From the NCBI RefSeq assembly GCF_001039005.1, contig NZ_LDWR01000041.1:62001-126000 (forward strand): DNA of 64,000 nucleotides, given 5' to 3'. The notes beneath the pieces are model-generated. The model saw only the letters and a list, made by a program, of their open reading frames with translations, was not told the origin of the DNA and ran no database searches. Shown in pieces: positions 45,257-55,247 of the stretch; positions within the stretch are counted from its first letter, which is position 1; the number at the start of each line of letters is the position of its first letter. A program made the position numbers and the translations under genes. This stretch comes from Burkholderia cepacia. GTDB taxonomy: Bacteria; Pseudomonadota; Gammaproteobacteria; Burkholderiales; Burkholderiaceae.

Positions 45257-46266
45257 TTGTCGAGCGTCCCCCACAGACGCAGGCGCGACACGCCGCCGTC
45301 CGGAATGATGTTCAGTCGCACGTGCGTGACGGGGCCAAGCGACGCGATGCCTTGTTCGAAGTAATGCTGCTTGTCCATCTGCAGCTTCTGTTCGCCGAGC
45401 AGCACCGGCCAGAACATCGACTGCGTGATCAGCGAGCTGTCGGTGCCGCCCGACACGTAGGCGGCCTGGATCGAGCAGCGGTCCGGGAAGTTGCCCTTGA
45501 AGAATGCGGTATCGACTTCGATCTTGCGGATCACACCCGGCTGCGCGAGCGCGATGATCGCCCAGTCGTTGCCCGGTTCGCGGCGGCGGCGGGTTTCCCA
45601 GCCGTCGCCCATGTTCACGCCGCGGCCCGGCAGCAGCAGGTTCGACGCGACGCCGAAGTGCTGGTTGTTCGCGGCCACGACATAACCGCCGTTTTCCATC
45701 GCCGCGAGATCGAACTGCTCGGTCGCGCTCGCGCCTGCCCAGTCGAGTTGCGGCTGGCCGTACACGCGCAGACGGGCGATGCCGCCGTCCGGGTAGATGT
45801 TCACGCGCAGGTGCGTGAAGGCCCGGGCGTCGCTCGCATCGACGTAGTGATGGCTGTTGCCCTGCAACGTCGTCGACGGCACGATCTCGACCCACTCGGT
45901 CGCGTGCGTCGGCGCGCCGTCGGCCACGAAGGCAGCCTCGATCGACGCGGCCGGCGGGAAGTTGCCGGTGAAGTGGCTCGTGTCGATGTCGAAGCCCTTG
46001 ATCACGCCTGGACGCGCGAGCTTGACGATGCACCAGTCGTAGCCCGTCGTGCGCTTGCGGCGCGTTTCCCAGCCGTCCATCCACTTGCCGTGGTCGTCGT
46101 ACTTGCCGGGAATGAATACGGCCGGCTCGGGGTTCAGCATCCGGTCCTTCGGCGCGAAGAAATCGTCGCTGGCCTCGAGCGCCTGCGCACCGAGACGCGG
46201 GTCGGCGAGGTTCACATAGCGCCGCGTGAAATCGGGTGCGTTGGGATCGAGAAGCGGAACAGCCAT
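45253..46266 (-). CDS. alc: Allantoicase
   Basis: Allantoicase hydrolyses allantoate to ureidoglycolate and urea. Its 337 residues contain two similar allantoicase repeats. The paired motifs are [20 protein letters not shown] and [20 protein letters not shown], with [18 protein letters not shown] and [18 protein letters not shown]. Both copies are intact. It overlaps allA by four bases and lies 62 bases downstream of uraD on the same strand. Confidence 0.96.
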   Translation of the reverse strand: MAVPLLDPNAPDFTRRYVNLADPRLGAQALEASDDFFAPKDRMLNPEPAVFIPGKYDDHGKWMDGWETRRKRTTGYDWCIVKLARPGVIKGFDIDTSHFTGNFPPAASIEAAFVADGAPTHATEWVEIVPSTTLQGNSHHYVDASDARAFTHLRVNIYPDGGIARLRVYGQPQLDWAGASATEQFDLAAMENGGYVVAANNQHFGVASNLLLPGRGVNMGDGWETRRRREPGNDWAIIALAQPGVIRKIEVDTAFFKGNFPDRCSIQAAYVSGGTDSSLITQSMFWPVLLGEQKLQMDKQHYFEQGIASLGPVTHVRLNIIPDGGVSRLRLWGTLDK

Positions 46267-46328
46267 GATGTTTCCTTGTTTCAGTGATGCGATCAGGCCG
46301 CTGCGACGCAGCAGGCCGTATTGCGGTG

Positions 46329-46850
46329 TCAGGCGTCGATCAGGTCGTCGAGACGGAAGCGTGCGATCCGGTAGATCTGGTCGAGGCTCGTGCGCAGTTC
46401 CTCGGTGCGAGAATGATTCACGCGCGCCTCGAAGTTCGCGATGATGCCGTGCCGGTCATAACCGCGCACCGCGAGGATGAACGGAAAGCCGAACTTCTCG
46501 CGATACGTGCGGTTCAGCGTCAGCAGCTTGTCGAACTCTTCCTGCGTGCACTGGCCGAGGCCCGCGCCGCTCTGCTCGCGCGTCGACTCGGCCGTCAGCT
46601 CGCCGCGCACGGCGGCCTTGCCGGCCAGCTCCGGGTGAGCGTTGATCAGTGCGAGCTGGCGGACTTCGCCGGAGCCTTCGACCGCGCCCGACATCGTCGT
46701 GTGCAGCGCGTCGATGCTCGCGAACGGCCGCTCGCCCGCGGCGACCTCGGCCACCCACGGCGAATGTTCGAAGATGCCCGACAGCGCCGCGACAAATGCG
46801 CTCGGCGCCATCGTATTGAGTTGATTCAACGTGTAGCGCATCGCCTTCAT
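46329..46850 (-). CDS. uraD: OHCU decarboxylase UraD
   Basis: UraD decarboxylates 2-oxo-4-hydroxy-4-carboxy-5-ureidoimidazoline to (S)-allantoin. It has 173 residues from [12 protein letters not shown]. The catalytic His lies in [13 protein letters not shown], and HPELAG plus [18 protein letters not shown] are family signatures. The ATG overlaps the puuE stop by four bases (46850-46847), so the two are coupled. The long in-frame opening upstream is antisense noise from puuE in another frame. Confidence 0.95.
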   Translation of the reverse strand: MKAMRYTLNQLNTMAPSAFVAALSGIFEHSPWVAEVAAGERPFASIDALHTTMSGAVEGSGEVRQLALINAHPELAGKAAVRGELTAESTREQSGAGLGQCTQEEFDKLLTLNRTYREKFGFPFILAVRGYDRHGIIANFEARVNHSRTEELRTSLDQIYRIARFRLDDLIDA

Positions 46851-47800
46851 GCTTTCCCTTCGTTTTGATGATTGGGCTGATACGGATGATGTTCGCGCCA
46901 GTGACGCGCGATATCGACACGGCGCGTCACCCATACGCGATCGTGTTTCTCGATGTGATCGAGGAAACGCTGCAGCCCGCGGAACCGGCCCGGCCGGCCG
47001 AGCAGTCGGCAGTGCATGCCGATCGACAGCATCTTCGGCGCCTCGTCGCCCTCTTCGTACAGCACGTCGAACGCGTCGCGCAGGTAGTCGAAGAAGTGAT
47101 CGCCCGTGTTGAAGCCCTGCGGCGTCGCGAAGCGCATGTCGTTCGTGTCGAGCGTGTACGGCAGGATCAGTTGCGGCGACGTGCCGCCGCCCGACACCTC
47201 GACGTCCATCCAGAACGGCAGGTCGTCGCCGTAATTGTCCGAGTCGTACAGAAAGCCGCCGTATTCCGCGACCAGGCGGTGCGTATTGGGGCTGTCGCGG
47301 CCGGTATACCAGCCGAGCGGACGCACGCCCGTCACGCGCTCGATCGCTTCCATCCCGAGCCGCATGTGCTCGGCCTCGAGCTCCGGCGACATGCTCTGAT
47401 AGTGGATCCAGCGCCAGCCGTGGCACGCGATCTCATGGCCGAGCTCGACGAACGCGCGCGCGAGCTCCGGGTGACGCTCGATCGCCATGCCGACGCCGAA
47501 CACCGTCAGCGGCATCCCGCGCTTCTCGAATTCGCGCAGGATGCGCCACACGCCGGCCCGCGAACCGTATTCGTAGATCGACTCCATACTCATGTGGCGG
47601 TCCGGATACGCGGCCGCGCCGACGATTTCGGACAGGAACTGCTCGGAGCCCGGATCGCCGTGCAACACGCAGTTCTCGCCGCCTTCTTCGTAGTTCAGCA
47701 CGAATTGCACGGCGACGCGGGCGCGCCCCGGCCAGTTCGCCTGCACGGGATGGCGGCCATAGCCGATCAGGTCGCGAGGATAGTTGGAATCGAGTGACAT
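46847..47800 (-). CDS. puuE: Allantoinase PuuE (polysaccharide-deacetylase-like)
   Basis: PuuE opens allantoin to allantoate without the zinc dinuclear centre of classical allantoinase. It has 317 residues from MSLDSNYPRDLIGYGRHPVQ. The NodB-like fold shows VAVQFVLNYEEGGENC, GHEIACHGWRWIHYQ and GMHCRLLGRPGRF. It starts the puuE-uraD-alc-allA minus-strand group. A 148-base gap with a large imperfect hairpin separates it from the racemase gene. Confidence 0.94.
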   Translation of the reverse strand: MSLDSNYPRDLIGYGRHPVQANWPGRARVAVQFVLNYEEGGENCVLHGDPGSEQFLSEIVGAAAYPDRHMSMESIYEYGSRAGVWRILREFEKRGMPLTVFGVGMAIERHPELARAFVELGHEIACHGWRWIHYQSMSPELEAEHMRLGMEAIERVTGVRPLGWYTGRDSPNTHRLVAEYGGFLYDSDNYGDDLPFWMDVEVSGGGTSPQLILPYTLDTNDMRFATPQGFNTGDHFFDYLRDAFDVLYEEGDEAPKMLSIGMHCRLLGRPGRFRGLQRFLDHIEKHDRVWVTRRVDIARHWREHHPYQPNHQNEGKA

Positions 47801-47838
47801 GGTTCGAAGGGCAGCGAAAGCTTGCTCAAATAATGGGT

Positions 47839-47887
47839 TCGCATCGACTGCGCGGATGCCGGAGGCCGGCCGCGCAAGCCGATGCGA
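47839..47887 (-). other. Large stem-loop between racemase and puuE
   Basis: Outer arms TCGCATCG (47839-47846) and CGATGCGA (47880-47887) and inner arms GCGCGG (47850-47855) and CCGCGC (47870-47875) nest into one long stem. There is no T-run. It could be an attenuator, mRNA processing site or transcript-stability element upstream of puuE. Confidence 0.4.
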
Positions 47888-47948
47888 TGACGGCCCAGTG
47901 TAGCGAAAACGTCCATACGCGCCCATACAGCGACGCAGATAGTGCGTG

Positions 47949-48740
47949 TCAGACGGTGTGTATGTGCGGTTGCGGCAAATTCGGGGCCGGTTGGGCCGCA
48001 TCCCCGTCCGGTGGGCTGAAGCGGGCGAACGCGCCGTCGTAGCGCTTCGGCAGCGGCCGCGCGTAGTCGCCGCGCTTCGCGGTCGCGAGGCGCAGCGACA
48101 CGAGCGCCTCGGCCCATTTGACGGCCGCGGTGACGCCCTCGACCACCGGCGCGCCGATCTGCTGCTCGATCTCGTGCGCGAACTCGGCCATCCCGGCGCA
48201 GCCGAGCACGATCGCGTCGGCGCCGTCCTCGTCGAGCGCGCGCCGGCATTCGTCCACGATGATCCGGCGCGCGGCCGATCCCGGCCTGTCGAGTTCGAGC
48301 ACCGCGACGTCGGTCGCGCGCACGTTGCGGCAGAACCGCTTCATCCCGTAGCGCTCCGCCAAGTGCCACGCCATCCCGCAGGTGCGTGCGAGCGTCGTGA
48401 CGACCGAGAAGCCCGGCGCGAGCACGCTCGCCGCATGCATCGCGGCCTCGGCGATGCCGATCACCGGCCCGCGCGCGAGCTCGCGCGCCGCATACAGGCC
48501 CGGATCGCCGAAGCACGCGATCACGTACGCGTCGCAGCCGTCGCGCTCGCCCTGCGCGATCTCGGCGAGCAGCCCCGGCGTCGCGAGCGCCTCGTCGTAA
48601 TACCCTTCGATCGACGGCGGCCCCATCGGCGGGCTCACGGCCACGATCTCCGTGCCCGCGGCCGCGACGTCGCGCGCGCAGCGGCCCATCGCGTCGGTCA
48701 TCCGCTGCGTCGTGTTCGGATTGATCAGTCGGATCTTCAT
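47949..48740 (-). CDS. Asp/Glu/hydantoin racemase family protein (probable allantoin/hydantoin racemase)
   Basis: This 263-residue cofactor-independent racemase uses two cysteines. One is in AYVIACFGDPGLYAARE and the other in AIVLGCAGMAEF, the expected pair. The N-terminus MKIRLINPNTTQRMTDAMG is typical of the HyuE-like group. Beside puuE and an NCS1 transporter the likely substrate is (R)-allantoin, racemised to the (S) form, though 5-substituted hydantoins are also possible. It lies 10 bases after the transporter gene. Confidence 0.87.
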   Translation of the reverse strand: MKIRLINPNTTQRMTDAMGRCARDVAAAGTEIVAVSPPMGPPSIEGYYDEALATPGLLAEIAQGERDGCDAYVIACFGDPGLYAARELARGPVIGIAEAAMHAASVLAPGFSVVTTLARTCGMAWHLAERYGMKRFCRNVRATDVAVLELDRPGSAARRIIVDECRRALDEDGADAIVLGCAGMAEFAHEIEQQIGAPVVEGVTAAVKWAEALVSLRLATAKRGDYARPLPKRYDGAFARFSPPDGDAAQPAPNLPQPHIHTV

Positions 48741-48750
48741 CGCACGCTCC

Positions 48751-50235
48751 TCAGGCCTTCGCGCTTACGAGCAGCCGGTAGAACACGAAGCCGAGCCCCG
48801 CGCCGATGAACCACGAGAAGTTCGCGACGCCCTGCCAGCCCGGCACCATCACGCAGACGATCGCGATCACCGCGGCCGGCAGCAGCGCGGCCAGCGCGCG
48901 GCGGTTCACGCCGCCCGTGTACCAGTACGTGCCGCTCTCCGACATCGTGTACAGGTCGTCGCGCACGAGCCGGCCGCGCTTGACGAGGTAGAAGTCGGCG
49001 ATCAGCACGCCGTACAGCGGGCCGATGAACGCGCCGAGCACGTCGAGCGTGTAGTGGATCACGGCCGGGTTGTTGAACAGGTTCCACGGCGTGATGAAGA
49101 TCGACGCGACGGCCGCGAGCATCCCGCCCACGCGCCAGCTGATCAAGCGCGGCGCGACATTCGAGAAGTCGAATGCGGGCGACACGAAGTTCGCGACGAT
49201 GTTGATACCGATCGTCGCGATCGTGAACGTCAGCGCGCCGAGGATCACCGCGGTCGGATGGTCGATGCGGCCGACCGTCTCGACGGGATCGGTGATGAGT
49301 TCGCCGAACACGGGCAAGGTCGCGGCCGTCGTGATCACCGTGACGAGCGAGAACGCGAGGAAGTTGACCGGCAGCCCCCAGAAATTGCCGCGCTTCACTT
49401 CGCCGAACGAACGGCAGTAGCGCGAGAAATCGCCGAAGTTCAGCATCGGCCCGGAGAAGTACGACACGACGAGCGACACGGCCGTGATCATCACCGGGAT
49501 CACTTCCGCGCCGTGATACTTGACGCCGCCGAGATTGATGCCGATGTTGCGCCAACCCGCGCGCCACACCATGTAGCCGGCGAGGATGAACATCACGACG
49601 TAGACGGCCGGGCCCGCGAAGTCGATGAACTTCTTGATCGTCTCCATCCCGTTCCAGAACACCAGTGCCTGAAGCACCCACAGCACCATGAACCCGGCCC
49701 AGCCGACCGCCGACAGCCCGAGGAAACCGTAGTGGTGGACGTCCGCATACGGCAGCCATTGCGGGAAGAACTTCAGCACGACGATCACGAGCGCGCTCGA
49801 TGCGAGATAGGTCTGGATGCCGTACCACGCGATCGCGATCAGCCCGCGGATCACGGCCGGCACGTTCGCGCCGAGCACGCCGAACGTCGCGCGGCACGCG
49901 ACCGGATACGGCACGCCGATCTGCTGGCTCGGCCGCGCGATCAGGTTGCACAGCAGGTTCACGAAGCCGATCCCGACGATCAGCGCGATCAGCACCTGCC
50001 AGCTCGTCAGCCCGAGCGCGAACAGGCTGCCCGCGAACACGTAGCCGCCGACGCTGTGCACGTCCGACATCCAGAATGCGAAGATATTGTACGAGCCCCA
50101 TGTCTGATGTTTTAGGGGTGCCAAATCTTCGTTGTACAGACGTTCGCTGTAACCATTCGGCAGCGCCGGTTCGCCGCCCTCGCCGCCTTCTTCCGCCGGG
50201 TAGGCGCTGTCGTGCGCCACACTGAACTGAGCCAT
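48751..50235 (-). CDS. NCS1 family nucleobase/allantoin/hydantoin transporter
   Basis: This 494-residue inner-membrane cation symporter has about 12 hydrophobic helices. The start MAQFSVAHDSAYPAEEGG follows GGAG. The cytoplasmic N-terminal NEDLAPLKHQTWGSYNIFAF and the RPSQQIGVPYPV and YFSGPMLNFGDFSRY stretches are NCS1 signatures. Co-location with a racemase and allantoin enzymes favours allantoin or hydantoin as cargo. A GntR-type regulator lies upstream in the same direction. Confidence 0.9.
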   Translation of the reverse strand: MAQFSVAHDSAYPAEEGGEGGEPALPNGYSERLYNEDLAPLKHQTWGSYNIFAFWMSDVHSVGGYVFAGSLFALGLTSWQVLIALIVGIGFVNLLCNLIARPSQQIGVPYPVACRATFGVLGANVPAVIRGLIAIAWYGIQTYLASSALVIVVLKFFPQWLPYADVHHYGFLGLSAVGWAGFMVLWVLQALVFWNGMETIKKFIDFAGPAVYVVMFILAGYMVWRAGWRNIGINLGGVKYHGAEVIPVMITAVSLVVSYFSGPMLNFGDFSRYCRSFGEVKRGNFWGLPVNFLAFSLVTVITTAATLPVFGELITDPVETVGRIDHPTAVILGALTFTIATIGINIVANFVSPAFDFSNVAPRLISWRVGGMLAAVASIFITPWNLFNNPAVIHYTLDVLGAFIGPLYGVLIADFYLVKRGRLVRDDLYTMSESGTYWYTGGVNRRALAALLPAAVIAIVCVMVPGWQGVANFSWFIGAGLGFVFYRLLVSAKA

Positions 50236-50384
50236 GACTTCTCCTTGACGCGGCCGGATGGCCGCTCCACCGTCATCGATATCGCTCCGGATCGTCGCCC
50301 GGAGTCGGACCAGCGGCCCGCAGCAAATACCGCAGGCCAGCATTGCTCTCGTTCTGTGGCGCGCAGCCGGGTTCGCGTCGCCGC

Positions 50385-51089
50385 TCAGGCGCCGCCGAAC
50401 ACTTCGCGCAAATCGACCTGCCCTTGCGCGGGCCGGTCCAGCATCTTCAGTTCGACATGCTGCAGGTGGTGCGCCATCAGCGTCACCGCCCGCTTCGCGT
50501 CCCCCGCCTCCAGCGCGGCGAGGATCCCGTCGTGGTCGTCGCACGAACACGGGCTGCGCCCGTGCGATTCGTACAGCGCCGACATCAGCGTCGAGCGTGC
50601 GACGAGCCCCTCGAGGCACTCGCTGAGCGTCGCATTGCCCATCAGCGTGGCAAGCGCCGTATGGAATTCGCCCGACAGCCGGATCCATGCCGCGAAATCG
50701 TGCCGCTCGAACGCCTTGCGTTCCTTGTCGAGCAGCGCGGCGACACCCTTCAGCCGCTTCGCACCGGGCCCGGTCGCAAGACGCTCGACCACCGCGAGCT
50801 CGATGATCCGGCGCATCTCGAACACCTCGTGCACGTCCTGCAGCGTCGGGCTCGCGACGAACGCGCCGCGGTTCGGCTCGAGGTCGACCAGTTTGTCGGT
50901 CGCGAGCTGCGCGAGCGCCTGGCGGATCGTCCCGCGCTTCACGTCGAACACGTCGCAGAGCTGCGCTTCCGTCAGCTTCGCGCCGGGCGCGAGCCGATGC
51001 TCGAGGATCGCCGTGCGGATCCGCTCGGCGATCGCTTCGGGACCGGCTGCGCCGGACGGGTGGGAATCGGGCTCGTTCATGATCTGCAT
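50385..51089 (-). CDS. GntR-family (FCD/FadR subgroup) transcriptional regulator
   Basis: This 234-residue regulator has an N-terminal winged helix (LTEAQLCDVFDVKRGTIRQA) and an all-helical FCD ligand domain (~95-215) with metal-site-type residues (FHTAL, CDDHDGIL, HLQHVE). It precedes the NCS1 transporter by about 150 bases on the same strand. Two GT-NN-AC inverted repeats occur upstream (51125-51136, 51268-51281), the typical FCD operator shape, so autoregulation is likely. The ligand is perhaps allantoin or a hydantoin. Confidence 0.9.
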   Translation of the reverse strand: MQIMNEPDSHPSGAAGPEAIAERIRTAILEHRLAPGAKLTEAQLCDVFDVKRGTIRQALAQLATDKLVDLEPNRGAFVASPTLQDVHEVFEMRRIIELAVVERLATGPGAKRLKGVAALLDKERKAFERHDFAAWIRLSGEFHTALATLMGNATLSECLEGLVARSTLMSALYESHGRSPCSCDDHDGILAALEAGDAKRAVTLMAHHLQHVELKMLDRPAQGQVDLREVFGGA

Positions 51090-51124
51090 CGCGTGATGGT
51101 CCTCATCCTAGGACGGACATAAAG

Positions 51125-51136
51125 ATTGTCAACAAT
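51125..51136. promoter_or_regulatory. Candidate GntR (FCD) operator 1
   Basis: ATTGT (51125-51129), CA, ACAAT (51132-51136) is an exact inverted repeat with the GT-NN-AC core common to FCD-type GntR sites. It starts 36 bases upstream of the regulator's start codon. Confidence 0.5.
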
Positions 51137-51267
51137 TCTTTTCCGGGATTTCGCACAATCGGCGTGCATCGACATGACCTCATTCGGTGCAGCGTGCTGC
51201 ATAATCCATGCATATCAAGCCTGAGAGGCACGACAGAGGCCCTTCTCGTCGTATACCCGCCCGGCTA

Positions 51268-51281
51268 TTTTGTTGACAAAA
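51268..51281. promoter_or_regulatory. Candidate GntR (FCD) operator 2
   Basis: TTTTGT (51268-51273), TG, ACAAAA (51276-51281) is a perfect 6+2+6 inverted repeat with the same GT-NN-AC core as the site at 51125, about 144 bases farther upstream. Confidence 0.45.
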
Positions 51282-51356
51282 ATGGTGCGAAACCGGGTGA
51301 CGAACCGGTTGGCGGTGATGAAATTTCCGGACCGTTAGTTGCGCATTTACATAAAG

Positions 51357-51379
51357 AAAAAGGCGGGAAACCCGCCTTT
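51357..51379 (-). terminator. Rho-independent terminator after the LD-carboxypeptidase gene
   Basis: AAAGGCGGG (51359-51367) pairs with CCCGCCTTT (51371-51379). Minus-strand reading continues into a T-rich run. Confidence 0.75.
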
Positions 51380-51397
51380 CGATCGATCGCGCCGGCA

Positions 51398-52336
51398 TCA
51401 CCCGAGATCCGGATAGTCCGACAGCGTGAGCCGGAAACCGTGCGCATTCGCGACCAGCTGCGCCTGCGCGCCGAACGGCAGCGTCAGCAGGTCGGGCACG
51501 TGGCCGAACTGCAGCCCCGTGACGACCGGGATCCCGACCACCGAGCGCACCTGCTCGATCATCGCCTGCATGTCGTAGCCGTTGTCGTACTCGAACGTCC
51601 GCGCGCCCGTGAACTGGCCGAGCACGAGCGCCTGCTGGCGCGCGAGCAGCCCCGACAGGTGCAGTTGATAGATCATCCGCTCGATCCGGAACGGCTGTTC
51701 GTTGACGTCCTCGACGAACAGGATGCCACCCTCGATGTCGGGCATGTACGGCGTGCCGATGAGCGACGTGAGGATCGCGAGGTTGCCGCCCCACAGCGTG
51801 CCCGTCACGTTCACGGTCTGCACCTGCGGCGCTTCGGTGATGATCGTCGTGCTCGGCTGCGTCAGCGTCTGCCAGAAGTGCTGCATCGTGAAATCGCTCG
51901 GCGTTTCCGCGCCGAAGTCGGCGGACAGCATCGGGCCGCCGAACGTCTTGATGCGCGCCTTCGCGTACAGCGCGAGCTGGATCGCGGTGAAATCGCTGTG
52001 ACCGACGAGCGCGACCGGCTGGTCGCGCAGCCGGCGTTCGAGCCCACGATAGTCGAGCCCGTGCAGGATGCGCGCGGCGCCGTAGCCGCCGCGCACCGCG
52101 AGCGCGATGTCGGGCAGCGGGCGCTCGGGATCGGCGAGGCGGTTCAGGTCGCCCGCCCGCTCGCCGTCGGTGCCGCCGAACCGCTGGAAGCGCCGCTGCG
52201 TCGCCTCGATGTTCTCGATGCGCTGCTGCGCGGTGCTGAGGCGCTCGAGCGCGCGATTGATCGCGTCGGGGTCGTGCGGATAACCGGACGGCGCCAGCAG
52301 GCGGATGGTGTAGGACGCGGCGGGCTGGAGGGACAT
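51398..52336 (-). CDS. ldcA: Muramoyltetrapeptide (LD-)carboxypeptidase, LdcA family
   Basis: This S66-family serine peptidase trims D-Ala from recycled muropeptide tetrapeptides in the cytoplasm. It has 312 residues from MSLQPAASYTIRLLAPSGYP. The nucleophile serine lies in ALVGHSDFTAIQL, with Glu in the ILFVEDVNEQP region and the catalytic His in LQFGHVPDLLTLPFG. No clear ribosome site precedes this ATG; a TTG 24 bases upstream is possible but also weak. It lies about 100 bases beyond the end of tadA. Confidence 0.9.
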   Translation of the reverse strand: MSLQPAASYTIRLLAPSGYPHDPDAINRALERLSTAQQRIENIEATQRRFQRFGGTDGERAGDLNRLADPERPLPDIALAVRGGYGAARILHGLDYRGLERRLRDQPVALVGHSDFTAIQLALYAKARIKTFGGPMLSADFGAETPSDFTMQHFWQTLTQPSTTIITEAPQVQTVNVTGTLWGGNLAILTSLIGTPYMPDIEGGILFVEDVNEQPFRIERMIYQLHLSGLLARQQALVLGQFTGARTFEYDNGYDMQAMIEQVRSVVGIPVVTGLQFGHVPDLLTLPFGAQAQLVANAHGFRLTLSDYPDLG

Positions 52337-52436
52337 GGGCGAAAGGTGTCGGATCGTCAAACCTGCTTAGAGGGTCCGAACGGTCTCCGGTTCACGAAAC
52401 CGTGCACGCCCGGGGCGACAAACGCGGCCGGCGCGC

Positions 52437-53422
<986 letters not shown>

Positions 53423-53701
53423 CAGTCAATCGGAACAATGCGGCAGGCCGAATTCTAGCAGGGTGACGCGGGTATGACAGGCCCTTCGAATATATGCTCG
53501 ATATTGCGTTTTTTAGGGGCCGAATCGCATCGCATGCGCGCCGATCGCCGTCACTTGCCGCTCTGCTGCGCCGCAGCAGGCTGAGCGCCATCTGGACAGC
53601 GGTCAGCTCAAGCAGTGTCGGGCCCTGTTTTTATCCATGACTATGCTGGCCGGACCTCGCTTTTCCCGTCAAACGGCAGCCTCCCCGCTTCCGTTGCCGT
53701 G

Positions 53702-54913
53702 TCACGCGGCCACCGTTTCCGGCTGCGCCTTTTCAAACGGGCGGAACATCATCGCGATCAGGAACGCGCCGAGACCGATCGCGAACGAACCGATGTACAA
53801 CCAGCCATAGCTGCCGAACGTATCGACGATCAGGCCCCCGGCGACAGGGCCGGCGGCCATCCCGAGGCTGCCGGCCATCGCGCAGCCGCCGATCACGGTG
53901 CCCATCATCCGCAGCGGGAAGTTCTCGCGCGCGAGCACCGAATACAGCGGCATCACGCCCGCATAGATGAAGCCGAACAACGTCGCGACCGCGTAGAACC
54001 CGTCGAGCGTGCGCACGAAGTAGTAGCCGAGCGCGCCCAGCGCCTGCGCAAGGAGCCCCGTCACCAGCATGCGCTTTGCGCCGACACGGTCGCCGAGGAT
54101 CCCGAACACGATCCGGCCGCCCATGCCGGCAAGCCCTTCGATGCTGTAGATCGACACCGCGACGATCAGCGGGATCCCGCACGTCACCGCGTAGCTGACC
54201 GTATGGAAGATCGGGCCCGAGTGCGTCGCGCAGCAGAAGAAATTGGTCAGCAGCAGCACCATGAACTGCGGCGAGCGCAGCGCGTCCGCAACCGACATCG
54301 CGGCGGGTTCACCGGCAGGCGTGGGTGCCGCGTGCGCGCCGTCGAGCGCGGGCGCCCGGCGCACCAGCAGCGACACCGGAATCATCACGACGGCCGCCAG
54401 CGCGGCAATGAGCAGCATCGACGTGCGCCAGTCGTGCACCGACACGAGCCATGCGGCCAGCGGCGACATCGTCATCGGCGCCATCCCCATGCCGGCCGAC
54501 ACGAGCGACACCGCGAGGCTGCGGTGCGTGTCGAACCAGCCCGTCACGCACGCCATCATCGGCGCGAAGATCGCGGCCGTCGCGCTGCCGACGGCCAGGC
54601 CGAAGGTCAGCTGGAACGCAAGCAGCGACGGCGCGCGGCTCGCCAGCGCCAGGCTCGCCGACAGCAGCACGGCGCCCGTCGTGACGACCGCGCGCGTGCC
54701 GATGCGGTCCGACAGGCTGCCCCAGCCCATGCTCGCGACGGCCATCGCGATGAAGCCGAGCGTCATCGCGGCGGAGATGCCGGTCATCGACCAGCCCGTG
54801 TCGCGCGCAATCGCGCGCAGGAACACGGGCAGCGAAAACATCGCGCCGATCGCGATGCAGCCCATCAGGCCGCCCGCGGCGACGATCACCCAGCGGTATC
54901 GGGAATCCGGCAT
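53702..54913 (-). CDS. MFS transporter
   Basis: This 403-residue major facilitator begins MPDSRYRWVIVAAGGLMGCI and has about 12 helices. The loop 2-3 signature is in GWGSLSDRIGTRAV, and a mid-protein loop contains APALDGAHAAPTPAGEPAA. It resembles oxalate/formate- or monocarboxylate-type carriers in general architecture. It is divergent from the GntR/UTRA regulator at 55248, whose product may control it, making it the probable importer for the flavoprotein module's substrate (inference). Confidence 0.87.
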   Translation of the reverse strand: MPDSRYRWVIVAAGGLMGCIAIGAMFSLPVFLRAIARDTGWSMTGISAAMTLGFIAMAVASMGWGSLSDRIGTRAVVTTGAVLLSASLALASRAPSLLAFQLTFGLAVGSATAAIFAPMMACVTGWFDTHRSLAVSLVSAGMGMAPMTMSPLAAWLVSVHDWRTSMLLIAALAAVVMIPVSLLVRRAPALDGAHAAPTPAGEPAAMSVADALRSPQFMVLLLTNFFCCATHSGPIFHTVSYAVTCGIPLIVAVSIYSIEGLAGMGGRIVFGILGDRVGAKRMLVTGLLAQALGALGYYFVRTLDGFYAVATLFGFIYAGVMPLYSVLARENFPLRMMGTVIGGCAMAGSLGMAAGPVAGGLIVDTFGSYGWLYIGSFAIGLGAFLIAMMFRPFEKAQPETVAA

Positions 54914-55247
54914 TTGGCGTCTCCTGGCTCGTTTCGGCAATCCTCGGGAAGCGGGCTCCTGCTGCGCCACGCGGCGGCCTGTCCGGCTGCCGCGTCGACG
55001 CCGTCGCGAGCCCGGTCGACATGGATACGACGATCGATGCATCGGGAATTCGACATGCGCGGCGTACGCGCCGGCGAATTTTTTTGATTGTCGGCCAATC
55101 CGCGCGGCTGGCAAGGGGCGGATCGAATGCCGGATCGCGCGTTCGCCCCGCTTTTCCGGAATCGGAAAGTAGAAATCAGAAATGCTTGGTTGGGACGCAT
55201 GATCGCGCTGACTACACTCGAGCGATCTTGTCATAACAAGTTGACCG
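54914..55247. promoter_or_regulatory. Divergent promoter region between MFS and GntR/UTRA genes
   Basis: This 334-base gap has no supported gene. It contains the CTTGT-CATA-ACAAG repeat just before the regulator and should hold both divergent promoters. Confidence 0.4.
55227..55240. promoter_or_regulatory. Candidate GntR/UTRA operator
   Basis: CTTGT (55227-55231), CATA, ACAAG (55236-55240) is an exact inverted repeat with GT-N4-AC geometry, as in HutC-type sites. It ends 7 bases before the regulator's ATG, fitting autorepression. Confidence 0.5.

Larger units (their letters stand above)
51090..51397 (-). promoter_or_regulatory. Upstream region of the GntR gene
   Basis: This 308-base gap contains two operator-like repeats and, at its far end, the terminator of the LD-carboxypeptidase gene. 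No gene is supported. Confidence 0.4.

Noticed and set aside
53563-53579. CTGCTGCG-C-CGCAGCAG hairpin in the DUF1992-MFS gap
   Set aside because: It has a one-base loop, no T-run and no link to a regulator; a chance GC palindrome is more likely.
53615-55087. A 490-codon plus-strand open frame opposite the MFS gene
   Set aside because: It is Arg/His-rich low-complexity translation, while the minus strand encodes a clear 12-helix transporter.
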